Part shown: piece by piece, positions 24,652-32,996 of the stretch | Layout of the letters: the number at the start of each line of letters is the position of its first letter | Position numbering within the stretch: position 1 is the first letter of the stretch | Assembly (NCBI RefSeq): GCF_009768885.1 | Contig: NZ_WSQA01000004.1 | Span: 62,001-126,000, forward strand | Reading direction: 5' to 3' | Length of the DNA: 64,000 bases | Source of the DNA: Sphingobacterium humi | Lineage (GTDB): Bacteria; Bacteroidota; Bacteroidia; Sphingobacteriales; Sphingobacteriaceae | Translations under genes and position numbers: made by a program | Notes under the pieces: generated by a model | What the model was told of the DNA's origin: nothing | Database searches by the model: none | What the model saw: the letters and a program-made list of their open reading frames with translations, nothing else

Positions 24652-25230
24652 ATGAAAGCGTATTACGATAAGGAAGATCTTAAACAAGCCCTAGACACGC
24701 TGAAAGCGGGTGGGGTGATCCTCTATCCGACGGATACCATTTGGGGATTAGGCTGTGATGCCACCAATCCGGAAGCTGTGGAGAAGATTTATGCCATTAA
24801 GGGACGCGATAAGGGCAAGAGCTTAATTGTATTATTGGAAAACGACTACCAATTGGAAGGCTATGTGCAGGAAGTACCCGAAGTGGCTTACCAACTGATT
24901 GAAGTAGCAGATAAGCCCCTGACGATTATCTATTCGCAAGCGAAAAACTTGGCGGCGAATGTGGTTGCAGAGGATGGTAGTATCGGGATCCGGATTGTAA
25001 AACATCCGTTCTGTGAGGAGTTGATCAAGCGTTTTCGGAAACCTATTGTTTCTACTTCGGCGAACATCTCCGGAGAAGCGACGGCACAAAACTTCGCTGA
25101 AGTGAGCGAGGCCATAAAGGAAGCTGTAGATTATGTTGTACAATATGGTCAAGATGATGTTGGAAAGCATCAGGCATCTAGCATTATGAAACTTGACCCC
25201 AGTGGAAAGTTTGAATTTATTAGAAAATAA
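24652..25230 (+). CDS. tsaC: L-threonylcarbamoyladenylate synthase (TsaC/Sua5/YrdC)
   Basis: Makes threonylcarbamoyl-AMP from threonine, bicarbonate and ATP, the first step of t6A37 modification of ANN-decoding tRNAs. The 192-aa protein is a single YrdC domain: GGVILYPTDTIWGLGCDATNPEAVEKIYAIKGRDKGKSLIVLL at residues 15-57 carries the KRx(n)SxN-type KGRDKGKS site, and KPIVSTSANISGE near 130-142 completes the nucleotide pocket. It lacks the Sua5 C-terminal domain, so it is the short TsaC form, though YciO-like paralogues cannot be fully excluded. It lies 15 bases after dapD; the DUF4920 gene starts one base after its stop. Confidence 0.92.
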   Translation: MKAYYDKEDLKQALDTLKAGGVILYPTDTIWGLGCDATNPEAVEKIYAIKGRDKGKSLIVLLENDYQLEGYVQEVPEVAYQLIEVADKPLTIIYSQAKNLAANVVAEDGSIGIRIVKHPFCEELIKRFRKPIVSTSANISGEATAQNFAEVSEAIKEAVDYVVQYGQDDVGKHQASSIMKLDPSGKFEFIRK

Positions 25231-25231
25231 G

Positions 25232-25711
25232 ATGAAGCATTTAATCACATTATTAGTAGCTCTATTTGCCTGCTTCACGGTAAGCCAGGCACAGAGTCCG
25301 ATTGCTCCTGCAAAGGCCGGAGTAAATTACGGCAAGAAAATAAATAAAACAGGTGCTGTTTCTGTTCAAAAACTAGCCTCTTCCTTTGATAATAATAAAG
25401 CCTTCAATGGAAAGATTGAAGGTGAAGTAATCGAAGTGTGTAAGAAAAAAGGCTGTTTCTTACTCTTGAAAAGAGAAGGTGAGCAGGATCCTATTATGGT
25501 TCGCTTTACAGACTATGCCTATTTCGTACCGCAAGACCTTGTTGGAAAGACAGTCGTTGTAGAAGGGAAAGCCAAGGTAAAAGAAACGACGGTAGAATGG
25601 CAGAAGCATTATGCCGAAGATAGGGGCAAAAGCAAGGAAGAAATTGCTAAAATCAATAAGCCCAAGCAAGAGATATCCGTCGTAGCCGACGGGGTTCTTG
25701 TTGTAAAATAA
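25232..25711 (+). CDS. Exported DUF4920-type small beta-barrel protein
   Basis: A 159-aa secreted protein from ATG 25232. Residues 1-20 are a signal peptide (LLVALFACFTVSQAQS). The mature part has an OB-like beta pattern: GKIEGEVIEVCKKKGCFLLLKREGEQDPIMVRFTDYAYFVPQDLVGKTVVVEGKAKVKETTVEWQKHYAEDR (given here only for its pattern of strands). Two Cys in VCKKKGC are five apart and conserved in the relatives I remember, which suggests a disulfide or metal site in the periplasm. Function is unknown. It starts one base after tsaC and is followed by a strong terminator. Confidence 0.83.
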   Translation: MKHLITLLVALFACFTVSQAQSPIAPAKAGVNYGKKINKTGAVSVQKLASSFDNNKAFNGKIEGEVIEVCKKKGCFLLLKREGEQDPIMVRFTDYAYFVPQDLVGKTVVVEGKAKVKETTVEWQKHYAEDRGKSKEEIAKINKPKQEISVVADGVLVVK

Positions 25712-25723
25712 AAGAACAATGCT

Positions 25724-25764
25724 AAAATAAGGCTGTAAATAACATTTGCAGCCTTATTTTATTC
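25724..25764 (+). terminator. Terminator after the DUF4920 gene
   Basis: A 17-bp stem with one mismatch, AAAATAAGGCTGTAAAT (25724-25740) and 25744-25760, encloses a 3-base loop and is followed by a T-rich run. It ends the dapD-tsaC-DUF4920 transcript just before folP. Confidence 0.85.
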
Positions 25765-25778
25765 TAAATAACGCTGCT

Positions 25779-26618
25779 ATGTCTGTTTTTAAAACGAACC
25801 CTACCCAAAGCATCAACTTAAAGGGTAAGTTGATGAGTTTTGAGAAACCCAGGATCATGGGCATTCTAAACTTGACGCCCGACAGCTTTTTTGATGGTGG
25901 AAAATATACCGACCAAGGGGCTGCAATAGCACATGCAGCGCAGCTCTTATCCGATGGTGCAGATATTATTGATATCGGCGCCTACTCTACCCGTCCGGGG
26001 GCACAGGAGATTGATGCCCAAGAGGAAATTCGTCGAGCAGTACCTTTAATTGAAGCGATCCGTCAAGAATTTCCCGAGGCGATACTGTCAATTGATACAT
26101 TCCGTGCAGAGGTTGCTGCAGCTTGTATTCAGGCTGGTGCTCATATGATAAATGATGTATCCGGCGGCACCTTAGATTCGCTGATGTTTGAAACTGTCGC
26201 AGATTTACAAGTTCCCTATATTCTGATGCATATGCGGGGCACCCCCAAGACCATGCAAAGCCTGACCGACTATGAAGACCTAGTCAATGATGTTGCCTAT
26301 TTCTTGGGCGAGCGTATTGCGCAGCTTCGAAGCCTAGGCGTTAAAGATATTATTCTGGACCCTGGCTATGGTTTTGCAAAAACCATCGAGCAGAATTACG
26401 AATTATTATTACGGGTAAATGAACTACATTATCTGGGATTCCCTATCTTAGGGGGCATTTCCCGGAAGTCAATGATTTATAAAAAGATTCATAGCAGTCC
26501 GGACCAAGTATTAGCAGGAACAACCGCCTTAAACACCTTACTTTTGGAACGTGGCGTGCAACTATTGCGCGTGCATGATGTGAAAGAAGCGAGGCAATTG
26601 GTGGATTTATTTTATTAA
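25779..26618 (+). CDS. folP: Dihydropteroate synthase
   Basis: Condenses 6-hydroxymethyl-7,8-dihydropterin pyrophosphate with 4-aminobenzoate in folate synthesis; the target of sulfonamides. From ATG 25779 it has 279 aa. The TIM-barrel signatures are clear: PRIMGILNLTPDSFFDGGKY near residues 24-43, GADIIDIGAYSTRPGA with the pterin-loop Ser/Thr, ILSIDTFRAEVAAACIQAGAHMINDVSGG, and ILDPGYGFAKT. A TTG at 25746 opens the frame earlier but lies inside the terminator hairpin, which argues for the ATG. brnQ begins 13 bases downstream. Confidence 0.96.
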   Translation: MSVFKTNPTQSINLKGKLMSFEKPRIMGILNLTPDSFFDGGKYTDQGAAIAHAAQLLSDGADIIDIGAYSTRPGAQEIDAQEEIRRAVPLIEAIRQEFPEAILSIDTFRAEVAAACIQAGAHMINDVSGGTLDSLMFETVADLQVPYILMHMRGTPKTMQSLTDYEDLVNDVAYFLGERIAQLRSLGVKDIILDPGYGFAKTIEQNYELLLRVNELHYLGFPILGGISRKSMIYKKIHSSPDQVLAGTTALNTLLLERGVQLLRVHDVKEARQLVDLFY

Positions 26619-26631
26619 CATAACCCATATT

Positions 26632-27924
26632 TTGAAGAAGACAAGAGATATTATTACCATTGGATTTGCATTATTCGCTATGTTTTTTGGGGCCGGCAAC
26701 CTCCTTTTACCACCCTTTATCGGATTACAAGTAGGAGACCATGTATGGGTTACCATCCTGGCTTTCGGGCTTACCGGCATTATGCTCCCCTTCTTTGGTA
26801 TTTTATCCATAGTCAACTCTGGCGACAGCTTCAATGATTTGGGAAGCCGGGTGAATAAAACCATTGCTCCTGTTTTAGGCAGTGTCATCATGCTTTGCAT
26901 TGGCCCCATGATCGCCATTCCCCGAACAGCAGCAACCACCTTTGAGGTCGGTATCTTACCGAATTTCCCAGGTTCTAATCCGGTATGGACTTCCATCGCT
27001 TTCTTTGGCCTGACTTGGCTATTGACGATATCGCCATCCAAAGTGGTGGATATTATTGGTAATGTCCTGACACCGGTATTGCTAGTCCTGCTATTGGGCT
27101 TGATAGGAATCGGTATTTTTAACCCGATTGCCGATTATAGTGGAGAGTCCTTAAATGCAGGAGAGTCCTTTACGCTAGGCTTTACAGAGGGCTACCAAAC
27201 CCTGGATGTATTGGCTTCTGTAATCTTTGCCGGTATAATTATCGCTGCGGCCCGAACAAAAGGCTACAGTACCATGAAAGCGAAGAATCAGGTCGTCATT
27301 GCTGCAGGTCTACTCGCGGCCATCTGTTTGTTTTTAATCTACGGCGGCTTAATACAATTAGGAGCGACATCAGGAATCCATGATCTCGCAATCAAACGAT
27401 CGGAATTATTGATCCACATTTCGAAAGCTATCCTCGGGCATTATGGCATGATTGCTATCGCCTTAAGTATCGCGCTGGCCTGTTTAACGACGGCCATTGC
27501 CTTAACTTCTGCCGTAGGGACATTCTTCTCGCAGTTGACCAAGCAAAAGCTCTCGTATCAAGTATTAGTGACAGCCTGTTGCGTGGTATCTTGTTTACTC
27601 TCGATTACGGGTGTAGATAATATCATCAGCTTTGCCTATCCAATTTTGATTTTTGTATACCCTATTGTCATCACATTAGTCCTTTACATTGTGCTTTTCG
27701 GAGCCTTCGTAAAACATAAACTGCCTTATGTGGGAGCACTCATTGCATCTAGCATTATTGCTGGTTTGAACCTCTGCAAATATTTAGGTGTCTTGCATGC
27801 CGATAGCTTAGCGATTTTGAACAAGATTCCTTTCTTCGCTTACGAGCTTGGCTGGGTGGTTCCCTCCTTTATTTTCTTTTTGATATTCCTAGCAATCGAT
27901 AAAGCGCTGGAGAAAAAGAGCTAA
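26632..27924 (+). CDS. brnQ: Branched-chain amino acid carrier BrnQ (LIVCS family), TTG start
   Basis: Inner-membrane importer of leucine, isoleucine and valine coupled to Na+ or H+. The 430-aa protein has about 12 hydrophobic helices. The N-terminus KKTRDIITIGFALFAMFFGAGNLLLPPFIG is the hallmark of the family and begins directly at a TTG (26632). No in-frame ATG precedes it, so the TTG is the likely start. FTLGFTEGYQTLDVLASVIFAGI in the middle is also typical. It probably shares a transcript with folP, 13 bases upstream, and ends at a hairpin. Confidence 0.93.
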   Translation: MKKTRDIITIGFALFAMFFGAGNLLLPPFIGLQVGDHVWVTILAFGLTGIMLPFFGILSIVNSGDSFNDLGSRVNKTIAPVLGSVIMLCIGPMIAIPRTAATTFEVGILPNFPGSNPVWTSIAFFGLTWLLTISPSKVVDIIGNVLTPVLLVLLLGLIGIGIFNPIADYSGESLNAGESFTLGFTEGYQTLDVLASVIFAGIIIAAARTKGYSTMKAKNQVVIAAGLLAAICLFLIYGGLIQLGATSGIHDLAIKRSELLIHISKAILGHYGMIAIALSIALACLTTAIALTSAVGTFFSQLTKQKLSYQVLVTACCVVSCLLSITGVDNIISFAYPILIFVYPIVITLVLYIVLFGAFVKHKLPYVGALIASSIIAGLNLCKYLGVLHADSLAILNKIPFFAYELGWVVPSFIFFLIFLAIDKALEKKS

Positions 27925-27936
27925 TCGTATTTCATA

Positions 27937-27970
27937 AAAAAATCCTGAAGCGGGGAGCTTCAGGATTTTA
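27937..27970 (+). terminator. Terminator after brnQ
   Basis: AAAATCCTGAAGC (27937-27949) pairs with GCTTCAGGATTTT (27957-27969) around a short GGGGA loop, followed by a modest T run. Confidence 0.75.
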
Positions 27971-27994
27971 CCAAACCAATTATTAACCTAAATT

Positions 27995-28087
27995 ATGAAA
28001 TTTTTACTCTTATTACTTTTGCTTTATATACTAAACGCAATTCATATGCCTTTCGTGTCAGCAGGATTTGGAATTAACAAATTTTAA
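27995..28087 (+). CDS. Possible 30-residue hydrophobic peptide ORF
   Basis: ATG at 27995 to TAA at 28085-28087. The predicted peptide starts MKFLLLLLLLYILNAIHM and is mostly hydrophobic, like a bare signal peptide or transmembrane leader. Its upstream context (CCAAACCAATTATTAACCTAAATTATG) looks like a translation-initiation region, and a hairpin lies just before it. It may be a genuine small membrane peptide, or the remaining 5' end of a lost exported-protein gene. No homologue known to me. Confidence 0.3.
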   Translation: MKFLLLLLLLYILNAIHMPFVSAGFGINKF

Positions 28088-28110
28088 CAGAAGTTTACGG
28101 CATTTTACAA

Positions 28111-28146
28111 AAAAACGGGGCAATCTTATCGATTACCCCGTTTTTG
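28111..28146. terminator. Terminator between brnQ side and metG (bidirectional)
   Basis: AACGGGG-AATC (28114-28124) pairs with GATTACCCCGTT (28131-28142) with A and T runs on the two sides; on the minus strand it ends metG. Confidence 0.8.
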
Positions 28147-28165
28147 TATGGTTCTTAGTTAAAGC

Positions 28166-30232
28166 TTAGCGAATACCACTGCCTACAGAAATATCGCTGT
28201 CAGGTCTCACGAAGTCTAATCGACCGTCAGCATCTTCTGCCATCAAGATCATCCCTTGCGATTGGATTCCTTTGATTTCACGAGGTTCTAAGTTCACCAA
28301 GATCGACACTTGTTTTCCTACGATTTCCTCTGGAGTAAAGTATTCTGCAATACCAGATACAACGGTACGTTTATCGATGCCTGTATCAATGGTTAGCTTT
28401 AATAGTTTTTTCGTTTTGGCTACCTTTTCTGCCGTTAAGATTCTTCCTACGCGGATATCCATTTTCACAAAGTCATCGAAGCTTACGTTAGCCTTTTGCT
28501 CAGGTTTCGGCGCAGCCAAGGCATTTGCTGCTTTCGCTTGAACCAATTTATTCAATTGGAATTCCACTTGCTCATCGGTTATTTTTTCAAATAACAATTG
28601 TGTCTCGCCTAAGGTATGGCCTGATGCTAAAAGATCTGCGCTGCCAGCACTTGCCCAATCTGTTTGTGCGAAGTTTAGCATTTCGAAGATCTTACGGCTG
28701 GTAAATGGTAAGAAAGGTTGTCCCATTACAGCTAGGTTAGCCACGATTTGCGAAGCTACGAAAAGAACGGTTTTCACGCGTTCTTCATCCGTTTTGATGA
28801 CTTTCCAAGGCTCCTCATCGGCTAAGTATTTATTTCCTAAGCGGGCGGCATTCATAAAATGTGCTAATGCCTCACGGAAGCGGTACTGCGATAAAGATTG
28901 TTTGATTAAGTCCGGGAATCCAGCTAGTTCTTTTAACACTTCCTGATCGGCATCCGTTAAAGGAGATCCTAACAACACCTGCCCATCGAAGTATTTATGG
29001 GATAATACCATCACCCGGTTAATAAAGTTACCAAGGATAGCGACCAATTCATTATTTACACGAGCTTGGAAATCCTTCCAAGTAAACTCACTATCGGAAG
29101 TTTCCGGCAAGATGGAAGTCAACATATAGCGCAATTCGTCTTGTTTACCTGGGAATTCCTGTAAGTATTCATGCAACCAAACCGCATGGTTTCTGGAAGT
29201 AGATAATTTATCGCCTTCTAAATTCAAGAACTCATTGGCCGGCACGTTTTCAGGAAGAATATATTCTCCATGGGCATGCAAAATCGCCGGGAAGATAATG
29301 CAGTGGAATACGATATTGTCTTTTCCGATAAAATGGATCAGCGTAGCATCGTCTTCCGGATTCGCCTGCTTTTTCCAGTAGCTTTCCCAGTTCTTTCCTT
29401 CATCGATGGCCCATTGCTTGGTTGCAGAAATATAACCAATAGGCGCATCTAGCCATACATATAGTTTTTTACCTTCAGCTTCGGCAAGTGGCACATCTAC
29501 GCCCCAATCTAAATCGCGGGTCATAGAACGTGGCTGTAATCCTGATTTCAACCAAGATTGACACTGCCCGAATACGTTAGATTTCAATACATTCTTCTTG
29601 CCTTCGATTAACCATTGCTCTAACCAAGGTTGGTATTTATCCAAAGGCAGGTACCAGTGTTTGGTTTCCTTCAAAACCGGAGTTTTACCACTTAAGGTAG
29701 ACTTTGGATTGATTAAATCCGTTGGGTTTAAGGAAGTACCACATTTCTCACACTGATCGCCATAGGCGCCTTCATTTTGACAATGCGGACAAGTACCTAC
29801 GATATAACGGTCGGCAAGGAATTGATGATATTCCTCGTCGTAATATTGTTCTGAAAAGCGCTCGATAAACTCTCCCTTTTCATATAGGTTCAAGAAGAAT
29901 TCTTGCGACAGCTCATGATGGATAGGCTCCGAGGTACGGTGGTAAATATTAAAGGATATACCGAAGTCCTCGAAACTCTCTTTGATTTGCTTGTTGTATT
30001 TATCGATGATTTCCTTTGGCGTTACGCCTTCTTTCTTGGCTTTAATGGTAATGGCAGCACCATGTTCATCAGAGCCACATACATAAACTACATCCTTATT
30101 ATTTAAGCGTAGGAAGCGTACGAAGATATCGCCGGGAATATAAGCACCTGCAAGGTGCCCAATATGTAAAGGGCCATTGGCATAAGGCAAGGCCGAAGTA
30201 ATGGTATAGCGTTGTTTACTAAAAATATCCAA
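28166..30232 (-). CDS. metG: Methionine-tRNA ligase
   Basis: Charges tRNA(Met) with methionine. I place the start at TTG 30232 ([20 protein letters not shown]), giving 688 aa; the longer frame to GTG 30355 adds unrelated residues and passes through the -7 box at 30278-30285. Class I signatures: HIGH in [16 protein letters not shown], and the KMSKS variant in [10 protein letters not shown]. The connective-peptide zinc site is CPHC...CEKC, one knuckle. Residues from about 575 form the C-terminal EMAPII-like tRNA-binding domain ([30 protein letters not shown]) with a tail typical of dimeric MetRS. The gene is single and convergent with brnQ. Confidence 0.95.
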   Translation of the reverse strand: MDIFSKQRYTITSALPYANGPLHIGHLAGAYIPGDIFVRFLRLNNKDVVYVCGSDEHGAAITIKAKKEGVTPKEIIDKYNKQIKESFEDFGISFNIYHRTSEPIHHELSQEFFLNLYEKGEFIERFSEQYYDEEYHQFLADRYIVGTCPHCQNEGAYGDQCEKCGTSLNPTDLINPKSTLSGKTPVLKETKHWYLPLDKYQPWLEQWLIEGKKNVLKSNVFGQCQSWLKSGLQPRSMTRDLDWGVDVPLAEAEGKKLYVWLDAPIGYISATKQWAIDEGKNWESYWKKQANPEDDATLIHFIGKDNIVFHCIIFPAILHAHGEYILPENVPANEFLNLEGDKLSTSRNHAVWLHEYLQEFPGKQDELRYMLTSILPETSDSEFTWKDFQARVNNELVAILGNFINRVMVLSHKYFDGQVLLGSPLTDADQEVLKELAGFPDLIKQSLSQYRFREALAHFMNAARLGNKYLADEEPWKVIKTDEERVKTVLFVASQIVANLAVMGQPFLPFTSRKIFEMLNFAQTDWASAGSADLLASGHTLGETQLLFEKITDEQVEFQLNKLVQAKAANALAAPKPEQKANVSFDDFVKMDIRVGRILTAEKVAKTKKLLKLTIDTGIDKRTVVSGIAEYFTPEEIVGKQVSILVNLEPREIKGIQSQGMILMAEDADGRLDFVRPDSDISVGSGIR

Positions 30233-30277
30233 TTTGATTCGACAATTAAGATGAAAACTAAACTCGTATGTAAGGCA

Positions 30278-30285
30278 CAAAGATA
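30278..30285 (-). promoter_or_regulatory. -7 promoter box for metG
   Basis: The minus strand reads TATCTTTG, a full TAnnTTTG match 46 bases before the proposed TTG start. It lies inside the longer open frame and so favours the shorter metG. Confidence 0.5.
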
Positions 30286-30379
30286 CAGCAAAATGTACTA
30301 TTCTAATACTAATACTACGGAATACCTCACAAAATTTTCCTATATTGGAAATCACATTAACCAGAACACAAACGAAAAC

Positions 30380-30775
30380 ATGCGAAATTCAAAAACTGAT
30401 ATCGGCCTCCTTCTTATTCGAGTGGTGGTTGGTATAACTATGATTGCTTTTCATGGTATTCCCAAGCTGATGGGCGGTGTTGAGGGCTGGACGGCCATTG
30501 GGAAATCAATGCAAAATATCGGGATTAACTTTCTTCCCGCGGTATGGGGCTTCTCGGCTGGATTTACAGAAACAGTAGCTTCCTTCTTATTGATAATCGG
30601 CTTATGGAGTCGGCCTGCCTCTTGGCTATTGGCTTTCACCATGCTAATCGCTATGATTATGCACCTGAGCAAAGGGGATGGACTATCCGGGGCATCTCAT
30701 GCCATCGAGTTGATGGCCATTTACATTGCATTTGCTTTAATGGGGCCGGGGCGCTTAAGCGTAGACAAGAAATAA
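30380..30775 (+). CDS. DoxX family membrane protein
   Basis: A 131-aa inner-membrane protein from ATG 30380 with four hydrophobic helices. The DoxX pattern is [25 protein letters not shown] at the N-terminus, then [37 protein letters not shown] and a last helix ending in [10 protein letters not shown]. DoxX proteins are often tied to redox or quinone and thiol metabolism, but this subgroup has no proven activity. It is divergent from metG and has its own terminator; the convergent respiratory operon ends on the other side. Confidence 0.9.
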   Translation: MRNSKTDIGLLLIRVVVGITMIAFHGIPKLMGGVEGWTAIGKSMQNIGINFLPAVWGFSAGFTETVASFLLIIGLWSRPASWLLAFTMLIAMIMHLSKGDGLSGASHAIELMAIYIAFALMGPGRLSVDKK

Positions 30776-30816
30776 AAGAAGATCCGCATCGATATGATGC
30801 GGATCTTCTTTTATTT
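30774..30816. terminator. Strong terminator after doxX
   Basis: A 16-bp perfect stem, AAAGAAGATCCGCATC (30775-30790) with 30796-30811, is followed by T-rich DNA; A-rich DNA precedes it, so it may also end the minus-strand respiratory operon. Confidence 0.85.
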
Positions 30817-30831
30817 CTTAAATAGCGTATA

Positions 30832-31293
30832 TTATTTCTTAAACACCGAAGCGTGCCAGCTGTCTTTCAATGGCACTTCCCATTTCGAGCTTAGCTCATC
30901 GGCAGATTGAATCAAGTTATTGAATACGATGGTATTTTCATCGATCTCCCCTTCTTTATACAGAGCATCGAATACATCCCGGGAAACCAATTGAATATTG
31001 CCTTCAGCATCGCGGTAAGCAATAAGCATGCGATTGAATAAATCAATCTGCAAGTCAGCTTCTAGCTGCTTTAACAGGTGAACGGATTTATCAATAGAGC
31101 AACCTGTAGCTTGTGCTAACGATTCATCAACGGTTAACACAACAAAGAGGTTATGTTTTATCTCTGCCGTACCGGCCAACTGGCTACCATGAGCAGTCCA
31201 TTCGGCAATAAAGCTTTTCAAGCGTTCCTGCGCCTGTTGCAGCTCCGGTTGAGTAAAAAAGCGGTCAGCTTGGTATATCCAAATCTTTTTCAT
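30832..31293 (-). CDS. Conserved hypothetical cytosolic protein at the end of the respiratory operon
   Basis: A 153-aa soluble protein without signal peptide or membrane helix. It starts KKIWIYQADRFFTQPELQQAQERL, then contains LFVVLTVDESLAQATGCSIDKSVHLLKQLEADLQIDLFNRMLIAYRD (pattern of strands and helices) and ends near SWHASVFKK. I recall relatives being labelled ABC transporter ATPase, but no Walker A, Walker B or signature motif is present, so that label should not be copied. It is the last gene of the operon, 15 bases after DUF420, and its Cys in ATGCSIDK is the only one. A role in oxidase assembly is a guess from position. Confidence 0.75.
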   Translation of the reverse strand: MKKIWIYQADRFFTQPELQQAQERLKSFIAEWTAHGSQLAGTAEIKHNLFVVLTVDESLAQATGCSIDKSVHLLKQLEADLQIDLFNRMLIAYRDAEGNIQLVSRDVFDALYKEGEIDENTIVFNNLIQSADELSSKWEVPLKDSWHASVFKK

Positions 31294-31308
31294 GTGTATC
31301 CCTTTCTA

Positions 31309-31851
31309 TTAATGGGTATAATAAGGTGAAATCATCAGGTAAACAATAACCCCTGTAACTGCCACATACAACCACATAGGGTAAGTTATGCGGGCTAGTT
31401 TTTTATGGCGTTCATAGGCTCCTGCAATTCCTCTCACAAAGGTAAACAATACAAAAGGGATAATAATCACCGATAAAATGATATGAGTGATTAGAATAAA
31501 GAAATAAACCGTACGGATCATCCCTTCACCACCATAGGAGGTCGATTCAGAAGTCATGTGGTAGGCCACATACATCACAAGAAACAAGCTGGAACAAACC
31601 ATGCACAGCTTAATCAAATTCTCGTGCAGTTTTGCATTACCACGTTTTATGGCCGCTACAGCAACAACTAGCAACACGGCCGTAAGCCCATTGATGGTCG
31701 CATAGATGGGTGGTAAAAAGCCTAAAGGCTCCACATCAAACCCCATACGTTTCAAGTTGATACCAAATAAAGCAGCAACTGCAATCGGAATAATAATAGA
31801 TAGGGTCCAGATTATTCCTTTATACTTCTTTTCTTCTTCAGTCATTCCCAT
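31309..31851 (-). CDS. DUF420 (YozB/CtaM-like) membrane protein, oxidase assembly factor candidate
   Basis: A 180-aa protein with about five transmembrane helices. Several His lie in or at the ends of helices (KLHENLIKLCMV, VAYHMTSESTSYGGEG, ILITHIILSVIIIPFVLFT), the usual DUF420 arrangement. CtaM of Staphylococcus aureus, a DUF420 protein, is needed for activity of a heme a/o-containing oxidase, so a heme-copper assembly role is expected here too. One base separates its ATG from the SCO-like stop. The precise function in Bacteroidota is not established. Confidence 0.85.
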   Translation of the reverse strand: MGMTEEEKKYKGIIWTLSIIIPIAVAALFGINLKRMGFDVEPLGFLPPIYATINGLTAVLLVVAVAAIKRGNAKLHENLIKLCMVCSSLFLVMYVAYHMTSESTSYGGEGMIRTVYFFILITHIILSVIIIPFVLFTFVRGIAGAYERHKKLARITYPMWLYVAVTGVIVYLMISPYYTH

Positions 31852-31852
31852 A

Positions 31853-32575
31853 TTACTTCTTCTCTACTTTTAAGGGTCTGTTTCTAATTTCTTCTACAAG
31901 TTGTACTTTAATTTCATCTTCCAGTCTACCCGTTTCCGTTTTTAAACTGATATCATAAATCCCCCGGATACGGCGTTTAGAATCCAACAAGACGAAGTTA
32001 CTTCCGATAATATACTTACTGGAGTCGTTTGCATCTTCCATGCCTTCAATCAACAATTGCTTGCGTGCATAGTCCAAAATGTCTACGGCCGGTTTTTCAC
32101 AGATAAACCAATTAGGATTTCCAAGTTTAGCATAAGGCTCCATCACCTGATCCAATTGTGCAGACTTGTCTGTAGGATCAACACTGATGGAATACAGCCT
32201 CACTTTCGGATTTTCCTTAAAGCGTTCAGCTATGCTGCTTAAATCATGAATCAGCTGTCTGGAAAGGGCAGAATCGCGCGAATAGAACAAATGAACAACA
32301 GACACGACGGTATCTGATTGCAAAAAGGGAACCTGCTCCCCTTTTCGGTCCACAAGGCCTAAAGGTTCTACCAGATGGAAAACCGTATCGGGTATTTCGC
32401 GCCCCATAACACGGTTCATTTTACCGGAGAGGCTCTTTTCGCCGAACACAGGCAAACGCACATATTCGTTTGAGCCCATGTTGTTAACCAGTATATATAA
32501 AAATCCTGGCACAAAAAGTACAAGTGCCAGGATTATTAATTTTGATATGTTCTTCGAACGAGTATGTTTACTCAT
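31853..32575 (-). CDS. SCO1/SenC-like thioredoxin-fold protein lacking the copper-binding residues
   Basis: A 240-aa protein with one N-terminal transmembrane helix (LIILALVLFVPGFLYILV) and a periplasmic thioredoxin-like domain. The order SVVHLFYSRDSALSRQLIHDLSSIAERF, then VRLYSISVDPTDKSAQLDQVMEPYAKL, then NFVLLDSKRRIRGIYD matches SCO proteins, which deliver copper to CuA of subunit II. However, the CxxxC site is replaced (HLFYSRDSALS, residues 95-104) and the ligand His before the last strands is absent (YIIGSNF). The only Cys is 159, elsewhere. It therefore cannot bind copper in the SCO manner. Its position between coxD and DUF420 still argues for a role in oxidase assembly. Confidence 0.82.
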   Translation of the reverse strand: MSKHTRSKNISKLIILALVLFVPGFLYILVNNMGSNEYVRLPVFGEKSLSGKMNRVMGREIPDTVFHLVEPLGLVDRKGEQVPFLQSDTVVSVVHLFYSRDSALSRQLIHDLSSIAERFKENPKVRLYSISVDPTDKSAQLDQVMEPYAKLGNPNWFICEKPAVDILDYARKQLLIEGMEDANDSSKYIIGSNFVLLDSKRRIRGIYDISLKTETGRLEDEIKVQLVEEIRNRPLKVEKK

Positions 32576-32584
32576 TACAAAATC

Positions 32585-32962
32585 TTATTTATGAGGGAAC
32601 AAAGGTTGGTGAGTCATTGCTCCGTGTAAAAAGTCACCTTCTACTAATAATAGAATGATAAAGTAAATGATGAATAGGAATACAACGCTACAACATACTA
32701 TAAAACTAGATTTCTCAAATTTCAAGTGCATGAAGAAAGCAACGATGTAGAATGCTTTTACTAGGGTTAAAATAATATAGATTACATTAACTAATGTTCC
32801 TTTTTGCAAGATACCCCAGTGATGCACAAATCCTAATGCGATTAAGAACTCTAGTGCTGTTAATGCCAATAAGACAAAGAATACAGACCAGATACGTTTT
32901 TTATCCATTCCTTCGCCATGTGCGTGGGCATCATGTGCTGCGATATGATCGTGATTGCTCAT
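32585..32962 (-). CDS. Cytochrome c oxidase subunit IV (caa3 type)
   Basis: A 125-aa membrane protein with three helices (VFFVLLALTALEFLIALGF, VNVIYIILTLVKAFYIVAFFMHL, VVFLFIIYFIILLLV). HHWGILQKG-type loop and the helix VKAFYIVAFFMHLKFE identify it as the small subunit IV of prokaryotic heme-copper oxidases (COX4 pro). The N-terminus is His rich (HDHIAAHDAHAHGEG), a possible weak metal-binding tail also seen at the N-terminus of subunit I in this operon. It supports assembly and is not catalytic. Confidence 0.9.
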   Translation of the reverse strand: MSNHDHIAAHDAHAHGEGMDKKRIWSVFFVLLALTALEFLIALGFVHHWGILQKGTLVNVIYIILTLVKAFYIVAFFMHLKFEKSSFIVCCSVVFLFIIYFIILLLVEGDFLHGAMTHQPLFPHK

Positions 32963-32996
32963 TATTTTCTCGTGATAAATAGTTTAGACCAAAAAA

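Noticed and set aside
30232..30355. Longer MetG reading frame starting at GTG 30355
   Set aside because: The extra 41 residues do not resemble any MetRS N-terminus and cover a perfect -7 promoter box and the promoter side of doxX.
30212..30380. Upstream extension of the DoxX frame from 30212
   Set aside because: It overlaps the metG start and promoter and has low-complexity Asn/Thr sequence; the conserved DoxX start is at 30380.
30832..31293. ABC transporter ATPase label for the 153-aa protein
   Set aside because: No Walker A, Walker B or LSGGQ-type motif is present in the sequence.
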